Below, piece by piece: positions 48,363 through 61,473 of a stretch of 64,000 nt of DNA. Source of the stretch: Chlorokybus atmophyticus (taxonomy: Eukaryota > Streptophyta > Chlorokybophyceae > Chlorokybales > Chlorokybaceae); NCBI GenBank assembly GCA_009103225.1, contig RHPI01001037.1:8491-72490 (forward strand), given 5' to 3'. Under the pieces are notes generated by a model. That model made no database searches. It saw only the letters and a list, made by a program, of their open reading frames with translations, and was not told where the DNA came from. The position numbers and the translations under genes are program-made. Position 1 is the first letter of the stretch; every line of letters starts with the position of its first letter.

Positions 48363-50915
48363 GCAGGTTGGTGTTGTCCAAGTGTGCGTCGTGTGTAGTG
48401 AAGTGGAGTATGCTGCATGCTAATCACCGATGGAACAGATGCTATCCATAAACGGAGGGGAAGCGGGTAGTAGCACTGCACTGACGCAATATTTTTGATT
48501 GTACTCATATCAATACCCCATCTGTTGTTGGTGAGGTACACCTTGTTTAACAACATTGTTCAGCTCCCTTGAGAGCTGCTTACGTTGGAATTGGAATGAC
48601 AGAAGGACCGGTGCATCAACCTTGGGTAGTTGCAAATGCATGCAATCCACAAACATCTGGTCAGATTTATAGCTTGGTTGCTTCGTCCATGCAATGTGCA
48701 CTTTAATGATAATGCCATCACTCCAAGTTGAAAAACTCTTTTACGACATTACCCGCGAAAGAGTAGCGCAAGCACAGGCATTGATTGCCACTTGAGGTAT
48801 GACATACTTGTGTTGGTCATTATCAAGGTTGTCTTCCACGTGAAGGGTTTAATACACACCAGGCTGAGAATCTCATGCAAGTATAATTACAATGTCAATA
48901 CATCAAAAGTTGAGTACGTTACGACATAGCCATAAATGCATTGGTATCCCTTTCGCAACGACACTTTGAAATGAATTTGGGTATGGCGTCACAACCAACA
49001 TAAAACTAAGTTAACTAACTTGCTGAATCACACTTTTAATTTTACTTTATCAATTCAAGTATGGTTATGAATCGAGTGTATATAAGGGGTATGGTACGGT
49101 GTGCATTGCGCGCATGTTATGCATTGTTCGTAACAATGTCCTCATCATTGTAAACATTAATGAAAAGTTTATTCAAACCGTTGTCAAATCGATGATAATA
49201 ATATTATTCGATGCTTACAAGTTCGTAAGCAACATCCTGCAGCCTACTACGATAAACAAGTGGAGGTAAGTGAGGCGATAGGAAGTGCGGGGAGCAGTGC
49301 ATGAATGCCTGCATGGATGGCTGATACAGCATAGTTAAGCCTCACGTGCATGGTTTAGTGGTGCTGCATGAGGACAGAGTGTGCTGCAATGTGACTGCAT
49401 TTATGGCCGTTGCTTCTTGACTTTGTGGCATTCGCACTTTGCTGTTCTAATGCCTGCAGCCATGACACAAGCGCTGCTACTATGGCTGTGCAGTTGTAAG
49501 TGCACAGGTAAGACCCAGGACCTTTCGCGGCGCAACTTCTGTTGGCAGTTGCGGGGTGGATGCTGCGGGGGGCAAGTTGTTGCTGTTGGTCGAAGCGTCC
49601 GTCCAATTAGTCTTGCCATCCTGACTGCTTAAGGCCGGACCTGACCTCTGCACCCTCTCCCTCTCCCTACGCTCTGCAAGTGGTGCTCACTGCTATCTCC
49701 CTCTCGCCCATCCCTCACACTTGTTCGTTGCTGCTTGAGGGTCGTACTTAGTGTTGTGTCTAGTTACAATAGAGTATGCTACAACTCGGCCTTGGCCCCC
49801 AAAGATTTTGTATGCTTGTGCGGTGTGTTGCTTGTTCGAAATTGACCCTTTTTCCGCTTGAGTTGCTAGCTTGCAACTCTTATGATTGCTATGTTGTTGC
49901 TGTCGAACTTGACAGCTCGAGCTTCCACAATTCCAACATAAAACTTTAAATATTGACAACTTTAAATATTATGTCATATCTTATAACACATACATAGAGC
50001 TGCTTATCAAGTGCACGAATTTATACATGTGATGCACATAGTGTTTATGTGTGGATACCAAGTTTTGCTATAATTATACATGAAACTTTGTAAAACCATG
50101 TGATGTGACAACATTAAGATCCATGTGCGTGTTATAGTATGCGTTCCTATACTTATCACTATCAAACTGCAGGTTGCGTTGGATTTAATACAATGCCCTT
50201 GAAATTTGTTGTTGTTCTACAAAGTATCATATTTCAAAGCTTTTATCTCAAAGTTAACATGCATTTCATAGTTTTGTGACTTTGTTGACCATGCCGTTGG
50301 TGTCGTAAAACACGTTGCATGTGATGTCTTACCAGCATGTTAACACTGATACCAAAGAGGCCTTCGTAAAGAGTTTTGCATGACAGAATCCTGCGACACT
50401 CACCGGCAGGGTACCAGCAGCCGGAGTTTGACTCGTTTGAATTGGGCTTGGCAAGGTTGACCAACGCGCGACGAGTTTCGCTAACCGCAGTTAATGCGGA
50501 TATCCGCCAGCCGCAGCGGTATCTGCATCGTTTCAGCGGCAGCAACGGGCGCAGCGCGACGATCTTGACGGGGACAACCTCAACCGCGGTTCAGTTTAAC
50601 CGTTGTTTCGGAGTCACATCGCAAATGCCGCACTCCTGGGCTGGCTTAGGTGGGACAGCTGGCGGCCAGGCCACGGTGCCTGCGGAGGTGGCGGAGGCGG
50701 CAGTGGTGGAAGTGAGGAGCAGAGCCTCCTGGGGGCAACTGTGTGGCTTGCTTGTGGAAGCCGGCTTGAGGCGGTCGGCGAAGAGCAAGACGGTATTGGT
50801 TGTGCGTGCCAGGCATTGTGTTGAGCGAGGGTGGGCCCAGACAGCCAGACAGCCAGCCGGTCCGTAGCCTGAGCTACGCCGTGCTGCCGCCGACTTCGCC
50901 GCCGGGCGGGCTGCC
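48363..50915. other. Intergenic region, AT-rich centre
   Basis: Largely AT-rich (especially 48850-49260 and 49930-50250) with no supported gene. From about 50380 it becomes GC-rich toward the Sec14-like start. The long open frame at 50376-50867 starts only with a non-ATG codon and has biased composition, so it was not taken as a gene. Confidence 0.45.
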
Positions 50916-53029
50916 ATGAGCGGCTACCTAGGCGACCTCAATCAAGCTCAGGATGATGCGCTCGTCACCTTTCGCAAGGTGGGAGTGGTTCATTTGGTTC
51001 ACTGCACAACATCGGCTGCCTGCTTTGATTATGTTGGAGGTTGCTTAGGACAGCACAACGAACTGTATGTGCCAGTGCAGCTGCAAGAGTGCTTGCCAGA
51101 GTGTAAACGCCGTGGAATGAGCCAATTGCCTTGATTGCGGTGAAATGCCCAGCTCGGGCCGGTCTTGCCCCATGCCAACCTGCGCGCATTTGTGGCAGTC
51201 TTGCACCAGCCTGGTTGCTGAGTTGCCAGCTATGACGGAGCTCGGTCATATATGTAGACTGAATAGCTATGCGCTCAGACACGTGCACATTAGAGGAGCG
51301 CCACCTTTTGATGTTAGACAATTATAGTAACTTGCACGGCAGTAGCGCCTGCTGTCCCGACAGTTGCGAGACTATCGTTGCTGATGTTCTACTATTGTAT
51401 TCACGACACCACAGCTCGTAGACGATTGCTGTGCTGGTTGATCAATCAGTTGTGGGCGCTCGGCGAGGGTCGTTGAAAGTACACGGGTTAGAGATTTTGC
51501 TGTTTGCAAGAAGCGCTTTAGCACAAGGCAAACGGCTGTCACTGCCTAGCAGGCTTGTGTGGAGGCGTTTTTGTGCAGTACAGCCAACACTGTTACATGA
51601 GCCATTCACAGCCAATCAAAAGACACTTGACAAAATCAAGTGCGGTCTGTAGGCAGTACTTTTATGCAACCGCCTGCGAGACCCACTGCAGTGCTGTTTA
51701 CAGATTACCTGCAGCAGTATTGTAATGTACTGGATGCCTTTGACATGTTTCCTCCACAATGCCAACATTGGTTTCTTCTCTTCAGGTGTTGGGGCAAACC
51801 CTTGCTGGCACAAAGACACCCGTCCCCGTTGATGTCGACCTCTTGCGCTTTCTGCGAGCGCGACAGTTTTCCCCAGAAAAAGCGCGTGACATGTACCTAG
51901 ATATGCTTGCATGGCGGAAAGCTTTTGGCGCAGATACAATACGGCAGGTGTGCATTATGACTCTTGTACTGCGGGTGTGATCAAGTGCGCACCAACTGTC
52001 CAGCTAGCGTGCTATGGCCACAGCTGGTATAACCCTGAATCTGTCGGCTGTTGCATCCAGGACTTTTCTTTCCCAGAACTGCCGCGGGTGAAGGAGGTTT
52101 ACCAGCATGCACATCATAAGATTGACAAGCAAGGTGGGCCCTTGACTGACCACATGTGCCAAGCACGCATGTCGTGCCTCCTCCTTGTGCCTAACTGTAC
52201 GCTGCCCTCTATTGCCTGCAGGGCGGCCTCTCTATATTGAACGTGTGGGAGTGTTGGACACCGACAAGTTGTTAGAGCTCACAACTATTGAGAGATTGCT
52301 GAAGTACCACGTGCGGGAGTGGGAGAATCTCGTCAACCACAAGTTTCCCGCATGCAGCAAGAAGGCCGGCAAGTACATCGGCCAGTCCCTGACCATCATC
52401 GACTTGAAAGGCCTGGTGAGTGGTGGGACTGGATGCATGGGTGTGTTGCACTTGTATTGTGCCCATCTAGGCAGTATGATAATCTGTGGCAGCACCAAGC
52501 TGAACATTGTCTGTACTGCAGAGCATAAGACAGTTCAACACCAAAACCAAAAGTTTCGTGCAAACCATTTCCAACGTCGATCAGAACAATTATCCGGAGC
52601 ACCTGGGGCAGATGCTGATTGTGAACGCCCCGCTCCTGTTCAAAGGGGTGTGGAAAGTCATCCAGCCATGGCTGGACAAGCGAACGCAAAAGAAAATACA
52701 GGTGCGCGTAGAAGCACATTGGCAGCGTCATTATGATGACGTACTTGTGTCCCATATGTACCAAGCCGGTGACAAATATCAACCACCAAAACCACTAAGG
52801 TCTTGAAGAGCGAGAACAGTGGAATTCAAGGTCTGTTCTGATTGTGCCATTGCAGGTGCTGGGGTCTGACTACCAGGGCAAATTGCTCGAGCTGGTGGAT
52901 GCAGAAAATCTGCCAGACTTTCTCGGTGGGAAGTGCACATGTGCGGGCTCTGGAGGATGCATGTTCTCTGATGATGGTCCTTGGCAAGACTCACGATATG
53001 CGCAATGCGCATCTGATGGCTCCAACTAG
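50916..53029 (+). CDS. Sec14-like (CRAL-TRIO) phosphatidylinositol transfer protein
   Basis: Six exons (50916-50978, 51786-51947, 52061-52133, 52222-52415, 52522-52701, 52856-53029) give about 281 residues, near yeast Sec14 (304) and shorter than plant Sec14-nodulin fusions. The CRAL-TRIO N-terminal helices contain VDLLRFLRARQFSPEKARDM. The lipid-binding domain has GRPLYIERVGVLDTDKL, GKYIGQSLTIIDLKGL and NYPEHLGQMLIVNAPLLFKG. It ends with LPDFLGGKCTCAGSGGCMFS and DDGPW, the usual Sec14 cysteine-rich close. Such proteins exchange phosphatidylinositol and phosphatidylcholine between membranes and support phosphoinositide signalling and vesicle traffic. The first intron is long (807 bases). No extra C-terminal domain was found before the stop at 53029. 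Confidence 0.93.
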
Positions 53030-56000
53030 CCAGTGTAGCGATATATACCATTATGTCTTGGATTAGCACTTTGCCATTGCGTGCTGCGAATAAGCTGCTC
53101 GGCATCATGCCCACCTCGGGCAGATGTAGGGCTGCTGGAGCAATACGGAAAGCCCTACATGTAGCTGCAGTTCCTTCCGCTGGGCTGTAGACGGGCAGCA
53201 CCATTCATTGCTGGTGGTAGCTGCGGGAGCACTCAGGAGCGTGTCCGCAGTCAGTTGCCGCTGAGCAGCATACCATTGGGCATCGAAGTTGTTGTTAATT
53301 GTGTAGAATATGTAGGTAATAGATATACCATGAATGAAGCGCTGTGCTATGCCTAGTGACACATCTGCCACAGCCGAGATTACACCAATCTGTTTGCCTG
53401 TTGCAACAAGCATGTAGCAACTGCAAACAACACTGCTTGCATCCAATGTCATGTTCAGCGGTGGCCACAGCTCAACAGCTGAACAAGCTGCCAGTAGTAT
53501 ACTACAGACATCACTGGTTCTGGTCTCATTTGGTTTTGTGTGAAATGTCGAATCATAGCGAGAACAAGGTACGAGAGTGACAAGATAGTGTGGCAGCAAG
53601 TTTGTGCACACACCGCGTTGCGCATAGATGCTTCGTAATAAAATTCTGGTTGTTACTGACGTACGTGGTTGTGTTAGGTGCTATGTGCAGGCCTTTTGCA
53701 CAAACCTGTACGAGCCGCATGCTTTGCTTGTATGTGCTTGTGTGCTCATCGCGCTTTCCACGCATTCCATTTCGACAAATCGGCAAATGAAAGATTCAAC
53801 CGAAGTTATGCACTTGATTATGCTCGGTTTGCGATTGAGCATGTGTTTTTGTCAGCAAACGTGCGTATGTAGTTCAATAACAAATGGACTGCCGTATGAG
53901 GAAAGGTTGGGTGGGTTAAACGCAGAGATGCATAGGGCAAACGAAGCAGGCACAACAAGCAAAGGCAATTGCATCTACACCCGGGGCCACCTACTCGATA
54001 CTTTAATTGCTGTGCAATGCTATTGCACACTACCATTGGCAATGGTAGTGGGGCAAGCTGTTGGCAGCAAATAGCAGTGGCTCAACCAACCAACTTAAAG
54101 ATACAAGGCAGGGAGTTAAGTCTGGGCTTGGGCGTTTGTAGGACGAAGATAGGAGTGGAGCTGTGCAAAGATCTAGACCCCTGCCCCCGGCCATCATCAC
54201 GTAGTATGATAAGCATATGCTTGACGATTCATTGCTAGTAATTATGGTGTTGTATCTTAAGGCACACAATTGCATACTCCCTCAATCTGTATGTGTCACA
54301 CAATGCAAATCGCTGCTACCACATCATGCGTTATGGGCCACAAATGTACAAAAGATGCAAGAGGAAGTTCGTATGCAAGCGTACGTGCACATGCAATGCC
54401 ACAAACACCACACACCCACCACATTGACCACCGGGGCAAGGCCTCTACATGCTACCTATTGACTACCTAAAACTCTACCACTACTGCCCCCCTGTATATA
54501 CACCGCACATCACGCCACAGCCGTTTAACAACATACAGCCGCTGGCTCCCACGCTCAACTATGCACCGCAGTGGCCTCTATGTTGAGAGGCTGAGGTCAT
54601 CAACATTCAATCGGAGATTGATGTCACCGCTGTTGCTCCCCGTGTGATGATGACCATAGCATATGCTCGCTGCAAGGCTGTAATTGGTATTCTCCGACGA
54701 CTCGTCGCAATCTACCCGCCTCCACCGCCCGCACCGCCACGCCCACTTTATTTCCACACGCCGTCGTGCTGGTGTCTGACATCAACTTCGCATGACCAGG
54801 CTTCACTGCAACCAAGTTTAGATAGAGGCCTGCTGTGCGACTTTCGTGTCCTTCTCAGATGAGCATAAAATCCAGCTGCCCGCGGCTCATGACGCAGACG
54901 TTTGTGATTATAATAAACACATCGTTGCGCACCGCATCGTGCACGTGGGTGGTGATCCGCTCCCAGCAACAGGTGTGTACCCTTCGGTAGCAACGACGCT
55001 TCTTTCCAACATGTTAACACCGAACAACTCATGCAAGTTGTATGCATGATCACTAATTTCATATGGACCATGGCTAATTTGAGATTCAACCACCTGCACG
55101 ATGTCGTGCCATATCCCGTCGTTGCTTGATGACGTCGTCCATCAGCTTGTCATAGCTCTACAATGCTGCACCTTCTTCATCTTCACATGTTGTCGTAGCT
55201 TCCTCCGTACATGTATGCTAGCTCAGGAATCTCCTCCAGCTGCCCCACTAATGTACATACTCACACACATGATACGACACTCAACAAGCGCGCATCACAG
55301 CATATCCAGGCATGTGCACGCTCAAGGCAAGCACACAACCAAGGCAACGACCAACCAAGTCTTGAAGCCTCTACATGTAGCTGTATGCTCATAATAAAGC
55401 AAAGAACTTGCGCTCAACTAGCTGCAACACAAATCAAGAACACTTACATACCCTCCTACCACGCCTATACAACCGTTTTAACCACTTTAGCTGCCACAAC
55501 TACCATACAACTCTCAAATCAGACAACCAGCGATTTTCAGTCACATGTGAGTCCTACTAGCGTAATTGAGATACACCTCGATGTGCTGACCGTAACTCAG
55601 CTCTAACTCGTGAAACATGACCCAAAAAGCCTTCATAACCGATGCGTTGCGCCACCGACACGCACGCGCATGACAACGAAGGCGAGCTTGAGCACTAACA
55701 GTATTATGCAGGCCATTGACAAAACTCGAAATATGCCAATTTCGAACACAATCAACTAGCAGGCATCACGTTTTGTGATTGGACACGTTTACTGGAATAA
55801 TGATTAAACGACAGGGAGTCGTCGTCGCGGTTGCTCATGTGCATGTTGTTGACAACTTACAACGACCAACCAGCCCATGTCGCCAGGTACTCCATGCATG
55901 TACTGACTGCGATGGCTAACGAGGTGTTGATAGAGTAGGCGGTGAAGTTAGCTAGTGACAGAAGCCCAGTGGTCTACATGAGCGCTGTTTACTGCATGTG

Positions 56001-56758
56001 GACATGATGCTGGGGCTATTGCATGTGTTGTGCATGTGCATGCGTGTTGCGAATTTTTTGTACATTGTATATAATGCTTTTGTTGATGGTTGAATCATTG
56101 TAGGTACACAATTGTCAATGAGTATGGTACTACAAAAATGTAATACACCAAGTGTCCACGCTTGGTAGCATACCCCTTCTGTACAATATACATTGTACGA
56201 ACATGTATCAGTGCCTACATTTATGATAAAGATGAAAAGCAATATATAAGCGCACCAAACTGCATACTGATTAACGATTTCACCAGACACTCTGCCGTTT
56301 ACCCAGTCGAGCATATCAATATAACTCGATGCTCCCTCTCTTTTCCGTATTGCCTGCTGCCACTGCTACACCTTTGCTATTGCCACCACACATGTTTGCA
56401 TATTGCATTGAATGCCCCCGTGCAACGACCCCTAGCTTAGGTTAATTATAACCATATATACCGAAGCACAAGAGTCACTATTGCGTGTGCAGCTCGCTCG
56501 CACAATAACATAAAGTGTAGTGCGGAGGTGCAACTGCGCACATGCAATGCGCGAGAGCCGAGTAGGAGGCTGTGCCTATGTGCCCTGCTATTGCTACTTA
56601 CCATGTGCACAGATATATGTACGGGAGCCAAAGTAATATCAATGTCTTTCCCTTCGTCACCATCAATCAACACCAATTGCACTACATGCATCTATTTGTA
56701 CACCATATTACAGTCCACTGCAGACAAATGTATACAAGAATACGCGTGACGACACAGC
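53030..56758. other. 3.7-kb intergenic region
   Basis: No gene could be supported. It holds the 3' flanks of the Sec14-like gene (+) and of the F-box/WD40 gene (-), an 11-bp perfect hairpin at 54028-54050, and a CCGCC/CCACC-rich patch near 54715-54745. All open frames are short and unrecognised. Confidence 0.5.
54028..54050. repeat. Perfect 11-bp hairpin, one-base centre
   Basis: CACTACCATTG and its exact reverse complement flank a single G. It lies about 1 kb after the Sec14-like stop codon. Function unknown. Confidence 0.8.
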
Positions 56759-58959
56759 CTACATGGGATCGTAAAAATCCATGACGCACACTCCCCTTTC
56801 TCCAAACGCCCTCACGATGGCACTGAAGTCAGCTGCAAGCGCTCCAAGCAATCCAACAGTAGCGTTGCCCTGCACATATACAAATGTCAGTCAAACCTGG
56901 AATGCGATGTCAAGCTTCAACATGACGTGCAGACGCTGCTAGTAAGCCACACCTTCATGCGGTGTTTGCACTGCCAGTCGCTTCTGTCCCACAGCCGAAC
57001 CATAGCGTGCCGGACGCTATCAATATCATCTTCGCTTAAGCTGACCAACCAATCTTTAGTAAGCGCCACAGACTTGATTCGACCCAAATCAATGGCTTGT
57101 AAGCTAAATGGTTGAATGCCTCCAGACCTGTGGGAGACAGTAACAGTTGATAGCAGAGTTCATGCAAAGTTCATGGCTTGGCGTTATGTCATACTGGGTG
57201 CCATGTCGTGCTAGCAAGTAACATATCATCAACCTTGGAAGCACTCGCAGCTGTGTGTCAGGGCTGTCGTGAGCGATGACAATGTGGTTTTCATCGACTG
57301 CAATGCTCAGTACAGGGTAAGGCTCAGCTGGCCGACTTAGGTGGCGCAATTTCCATGAACCAACTTCAAAAACCAACACGTCTCCAGTCCTACAACAGTG
57401 TTCAGTGTCTAAACCGTGTTCGTTGTTGAAGATGCAACCAACAACCGCAAGCCAGCACCAAGCACTCACCTGCAGCCAGCAACGACTATGTCTGGATCCA
57501 TTGCAAGCGCTGTTACATCACTGTCTGCAAACATGTTCATCCCTGCTGATTGCTGCGCATGCATTGGTAAGGGTCAACATCAAGCAGCGCACAACCAGCA
57601 CACTGCTGCCGCGAACTCGTCAAAAACTTAGTGAAATACCTGCATGGGCATCAGCACACGTGCTAACTGGCCGGTTGATGACTGCCATACACGCACGGTG
57701 CCGTCAATGCCCCCGGATGCCACATAATCTCCTGATGCAGCAAGCGCCTTCACCCAATCAGCATGGCCATGGAGAACCTGCAGACCAAGTATAAGTTCGA
57801 TACTGTACCGGAAACCATTGCCAAGAAGCCATTGCACACTACACATGCATGCGCACCTGGACGCACTCCCACGTCTGTCGATCATACACGCGAACTGTGC
57901 GATCCGCGCCCCCGCTATACACATACCTGGGGCTAATGGCGACACTAATCACCTGCCAGTCACGGCAAAAAGGGGTTTGGTGGCCATAACAACATGGCCA
58001 GCTTCACTTGAGTGTTACCTGCCGATGTCATACCTGGCTCTCATGACCAGTCAGCACCTTCCGACAAGTCCAGTTGTTTCGATCCCAAATGCGCAGCGTG
58101 CCGTCCCAGGAAGCTGTCACTAGCAGCTCGTGATCCATGGCAACAGCCGACACACGCGCAGTGTGACCTTGGAGCACATGCACCGTGCACTTGGCTTTAT
58201 GCCAGTTTGAACTCGTGGTAAACCTGACGCACAGCACACACTGGCTGCTCAGCAAATGCAACCACAAAATCAACGATGCTAAACTATCACTGCCAGTTGA
58301 CCATACCCGTTGATGACATTGAAACAACGTTAATGAACCAGTATGTGCAAATGGGCAGCTGATCGAACCTTGTGGATTCAGTAACTAGCGTTGAGCAAGT
58401 AGCTGACTGAACAGAGTTTGCAATGAGGCACATGTCAAGGCGATTACCTTCTGGCATAAGTGGAGCGCCAACCATGGAAGGACGGACTTGTGTTGTGCAG
58501 ATTCAGGTCGGCCGCACACAGCTGCTTCCACAGATTGTCACGAAGCGCCGCCTGCTTCCATCCCCTGCGAGCCAAACAGTACCACATTAAGGCATGTGCA
58601 GGATGGCTGTCTGGTTGCTCAATGCTCATTGCTCGCTTCAATGCGAAATTGTGAACCGGGCCAAGGTGCCAAACAGCAGTAGGAGCAGACATAATGCTTT
58701 CGTGCACGAAGCAAGCTTTCAATTTATCAATTGAAAGCTCTGCAATAATTGCGAGAGAATGCAATGATCGGAGCTGCTGTAATAAAAGCGTGAGCCCACT
58801 GAGCTGGGCAAGCAGGTGCAGTTGCTTTCTTCAAGAGACAAACTGACAACAGCAAGCAACGACGACGCACCTACAGGTGCTGGCGCAGAGCGCCGCAATG
58901 CGCCCGCCTCCCGCAGAGCACACGGCGTCCACACAGCCGTCCGGCAACGCCTCCCACAT
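56759..58959 (-). CDS. F-box/WD40-repeat protein A (head-to-head paralogue)
   Basis: Nine exons on the minus strand (58959-58871, 58564-58448, 58223-58034, 57952-57857, 57777-57640, 57552-57470, 57389-57234, 57127-56953, 56869-56759) give about 384 residues. The F-box-like N-terminus reads MWEALPDGCVDAVCSAGGGR, then LCASTCRGWKQAALRDNLWK. WD40 repeats follow: VLQGHTARVSAVAMDHELLV with ASWDGTLRIWDR, then LTGHESQVISVAISPRYVYS with GADRTVRVYDRQTWE, then VLHGHADWVKALAASGDYVA with GGIDGTVRVW. Later repeats are degenerate. F-box/WD40 proteins commonly recruit substrates to SCF ubiquitin ligases; the target is unknown. The gene shares a 131-bp start region with its paralogue on the other strand. Confidence 0.87.
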
Positions 58960-59090
58960 CGTCCCCGACCACACCGCCGCCGCCGCCGCCACCAGGAGGG
59001 AAGATATTGCGGTACTTCCTGCTGCTGCTCAATTTGGCTTGAAAGCCCTAAAAGGCTAGTACACGCTGCTGCATTCTGGTTGTGCTGGTG
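58960..59090. promoter_or_regulatory. 131-bp shared start region of the F-box/WD40 pair
   Basis: Only 131 bases separate the two start codons (58959,- and 59091,+). The side near 58960-59000 is rich in CCGCCGCC triplets. A bidirectional promoter is the natural reading, but no core promoter motif was identified. Confidence 0.6.
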
Positions 59091-61473
59091 ATGGAGGCGC
59101 AGAGCAGCGAGGTAGGCGGCGACGTCGGCGGCGGCGGTGGAGGCGTCTCCGCATGGGACGCCTTGCCCGGCTCCTGCATTGAGGCGGTGTGCGTCGCCGG
59201 AGGCGGGAGCCTCGCCGCCAAGTGCGCCCTGGTGTGCAGGTCCGTGCAGGTCCGTGCTTGCCTGCCTGCTTGCTTGTGATCTCCTTGATTGTGGCACAAT
59301 TGTTAGCGCTCGAAAACACCGACTTGTAGGTCTGTCTCTGCTTCATCACAGCTTAAGCATGTGTTGATATCTGTTAGTTTATGCTTTCTTGGTGACGTAC
59401 GTCACTGTTGTTTCTGTCGACTGTTTGACTTGTGCTTCGGCCTGTTTGCCTGCATTCACACAGCACAAAGCTACTGGTAAACCTGAATTGTGTTGCTTCT
59501 TGTGTAGACCATGCATGCACTGCAACAGCTGTCCGGTATGTTGTTCGTCTGTCTGTCTGCAAGGGCAACATGTTTTACCAGCAACTGTAATTACCTGTTG
59601 CACTCGCAGAAGCTGGCACGATGCCGTCAACAGCGAGGGCTTGTGGGAAAAACTTGCAAAGAATGAGCTGCACTTATCCAAGCGCGCGCCGTGCGACTCT
59701 TGGCGTGAGGCTTATGTGCGGCGGGTGAGACATTATGCAACCCGTGGCATCAGTCAGTCGGGTGGTGTTGCAGCTGTTGCGCTCTGTGTTTTGCTGTCAC
59801 TTTGATTTGAGTCTCCTAGGCAGCAACCAACTGATAGCGAGCTGCATGCGTGAGTGCATGCGAATACGCGGGTGTGCGGGTGAATTTGTCCGCGTGCATG
59901 CAGTTAAGCGCTGTCCAAATCCATCCGCTGACCTGAGTAAACTTTTGCAATGTTGTGCCTTGCGCAGATATGGACTGGGATCAACTGGCGTCGGGGGAAG
60001 GCTTTTGTTTCCAGCCTTGATGGTCATGCTGCGCGTGTGTCCAGCATCGCCATGGACGAAAAAATAATCCTAAGTGGTGTGTGGCTGAGTACTTTTGGTC
60101 CCGGTTTCCCACATGCAATTGCTAACTGACACAACAGCTGTTGCTCTTCTGCAGGAAGCTGGGATGGTACGGCACGGGTGTGGGATCAGCGGTACTTGCA
60201 TTGCACAAATGTTCTTCAGGTATGTTCAGCCAGAACTCGCTGCCTGTGCTTATGCTCAGCCTGCACGCAGTCATATGCTTGAACATGGCAGGGTCATGGC
60301 GAGCAAGTGACATGTGTCGCTCTCGGACCCGCTTTTGCGTTCACGGGCAGTGCGGACCACACCATCAGGGTGTGGGAGCGCGCCACATGGCGTTGCGTTC
60401 ATGTTCTGCATGGTCACACTGCTACGGTGCGGTGCATTGCCACAGCCGATGACTATGTCATCAGGTAATTCGTGATGTATTTCAGGCTTGGTCAAGTAGT
60501 CATCAGCACAATTGTGGGATGTCATGTAATCATGTGTGGTCTGATGCAGCGGCGGGTCAGATAGCACTTTGCACGCTTGGCATGCTGCGACCGGCCGCCA
60601 TGTGCGTCAATTTGTACGCAGAGGAGATGGTGTTTGGCACATCCTTGCATTGGCCATGGACAGCACATGCATAGCAGGTATAACTGCGGCTTTTTGGACA
60701 TGGTCTTGTGCAGAGCGCATATTGTCTGAACAGCAGTGCTGCTGCAACCATTGCACTGAAGTAGTCTCTCTTGAACAGCTGGCTGCGATTCGGGAGACGT
60801 GATTGTGTTTGGAGGCGAAGGTGTTCACAACGTACAAAGCTTGATCAGTTGTGAAGCCACCTTTGCGGGTGGCCATGCCGCTGCAGTGATCAGTGTGGCA
60901 TTGGACGATCGCTTCATGGTGTCGGCAGCAGTAGATGAATCCATACTTGTGCGCGCGCGCGGGAATTGGCAGAGTCTGCGGATGCTCAGTCAGAATGTGA
61001 GCACGAGCGAGCTGCACATAATCATCTCGGCTTGTGTGGTGCTGTAAACATCAAGCGAGAGTTATACTTGCAGGTTGGGCCGGTGCGTGAGATCGGCTTG
61101 AGCTCTGACTGGATGGTGAGCGTCTCAAGCGACAATGTGATACGCATCTGGAGCAAAAAGACGTGGTTCCACATTACAGGTAATGTGATACATGCTTTTT
61201 ACAGTGCACCCCATGCTGCTGCATGACGCACTCGCCATGTCATCTGTGCCGTGCGCTGCACACATCATTGGTGCGTGTTTTGCAACTGCTGTGCTATGCA
61301 CAACTGCAGATGTACAAGACATTGCGTCAGCGGATGTGATGAGTTGGTTGGTGAACATTCTTAGGTTTGGCAAGCCGGGCAACACTTTTGCTGGGGCCAT
61401 GGTTGTGAATGATGAGCTGGTTGCCAAAGCCGATGGCGACAAAGGCATAACGGTTCTGCAGTTTGCACCATAG
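59091..61473 (+). CDS. F-box/WD40-repeat protein B (head-to-head paralogue)
   Basis: Nine exons (59091-59239, 59610-59724, 59968-60076, 60155-60219, 60292-60464, 60550-60677, 60779-60996, 61074-61179, 61310-61473) give about 408 residues. After a glycine-rich lead, the F-box-like part reads SAWDALPGSCIEAVCVAGGG, then CALVCRSWHDAVNSEGLWEK. WD40 repeats are SLDGHAARVSSIAMDEKIIL with GSWDGTARVWDQRYL, LQGHGEQVTCVALGPAFAFT with GSADHTIRVWERATW, and VLHGHTATVRCIATADDYVI with GGSDSTLHAWHAATG. Further weaker repeats follow. It aligns along its whole length with protein A. The first intron splits the same Arg codon in both, while later introns differ in place and phase. Likely an SCF substrate adaptor; target unknown. 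Confidence 0.87.

Noticed and set aside
50376-50867. 163-codon frame just before the Sec14-like gene
   Set aside because: It has only a TTG start, no recognisable domain, and lies in the GC-rich promoter or leader of the next gene.
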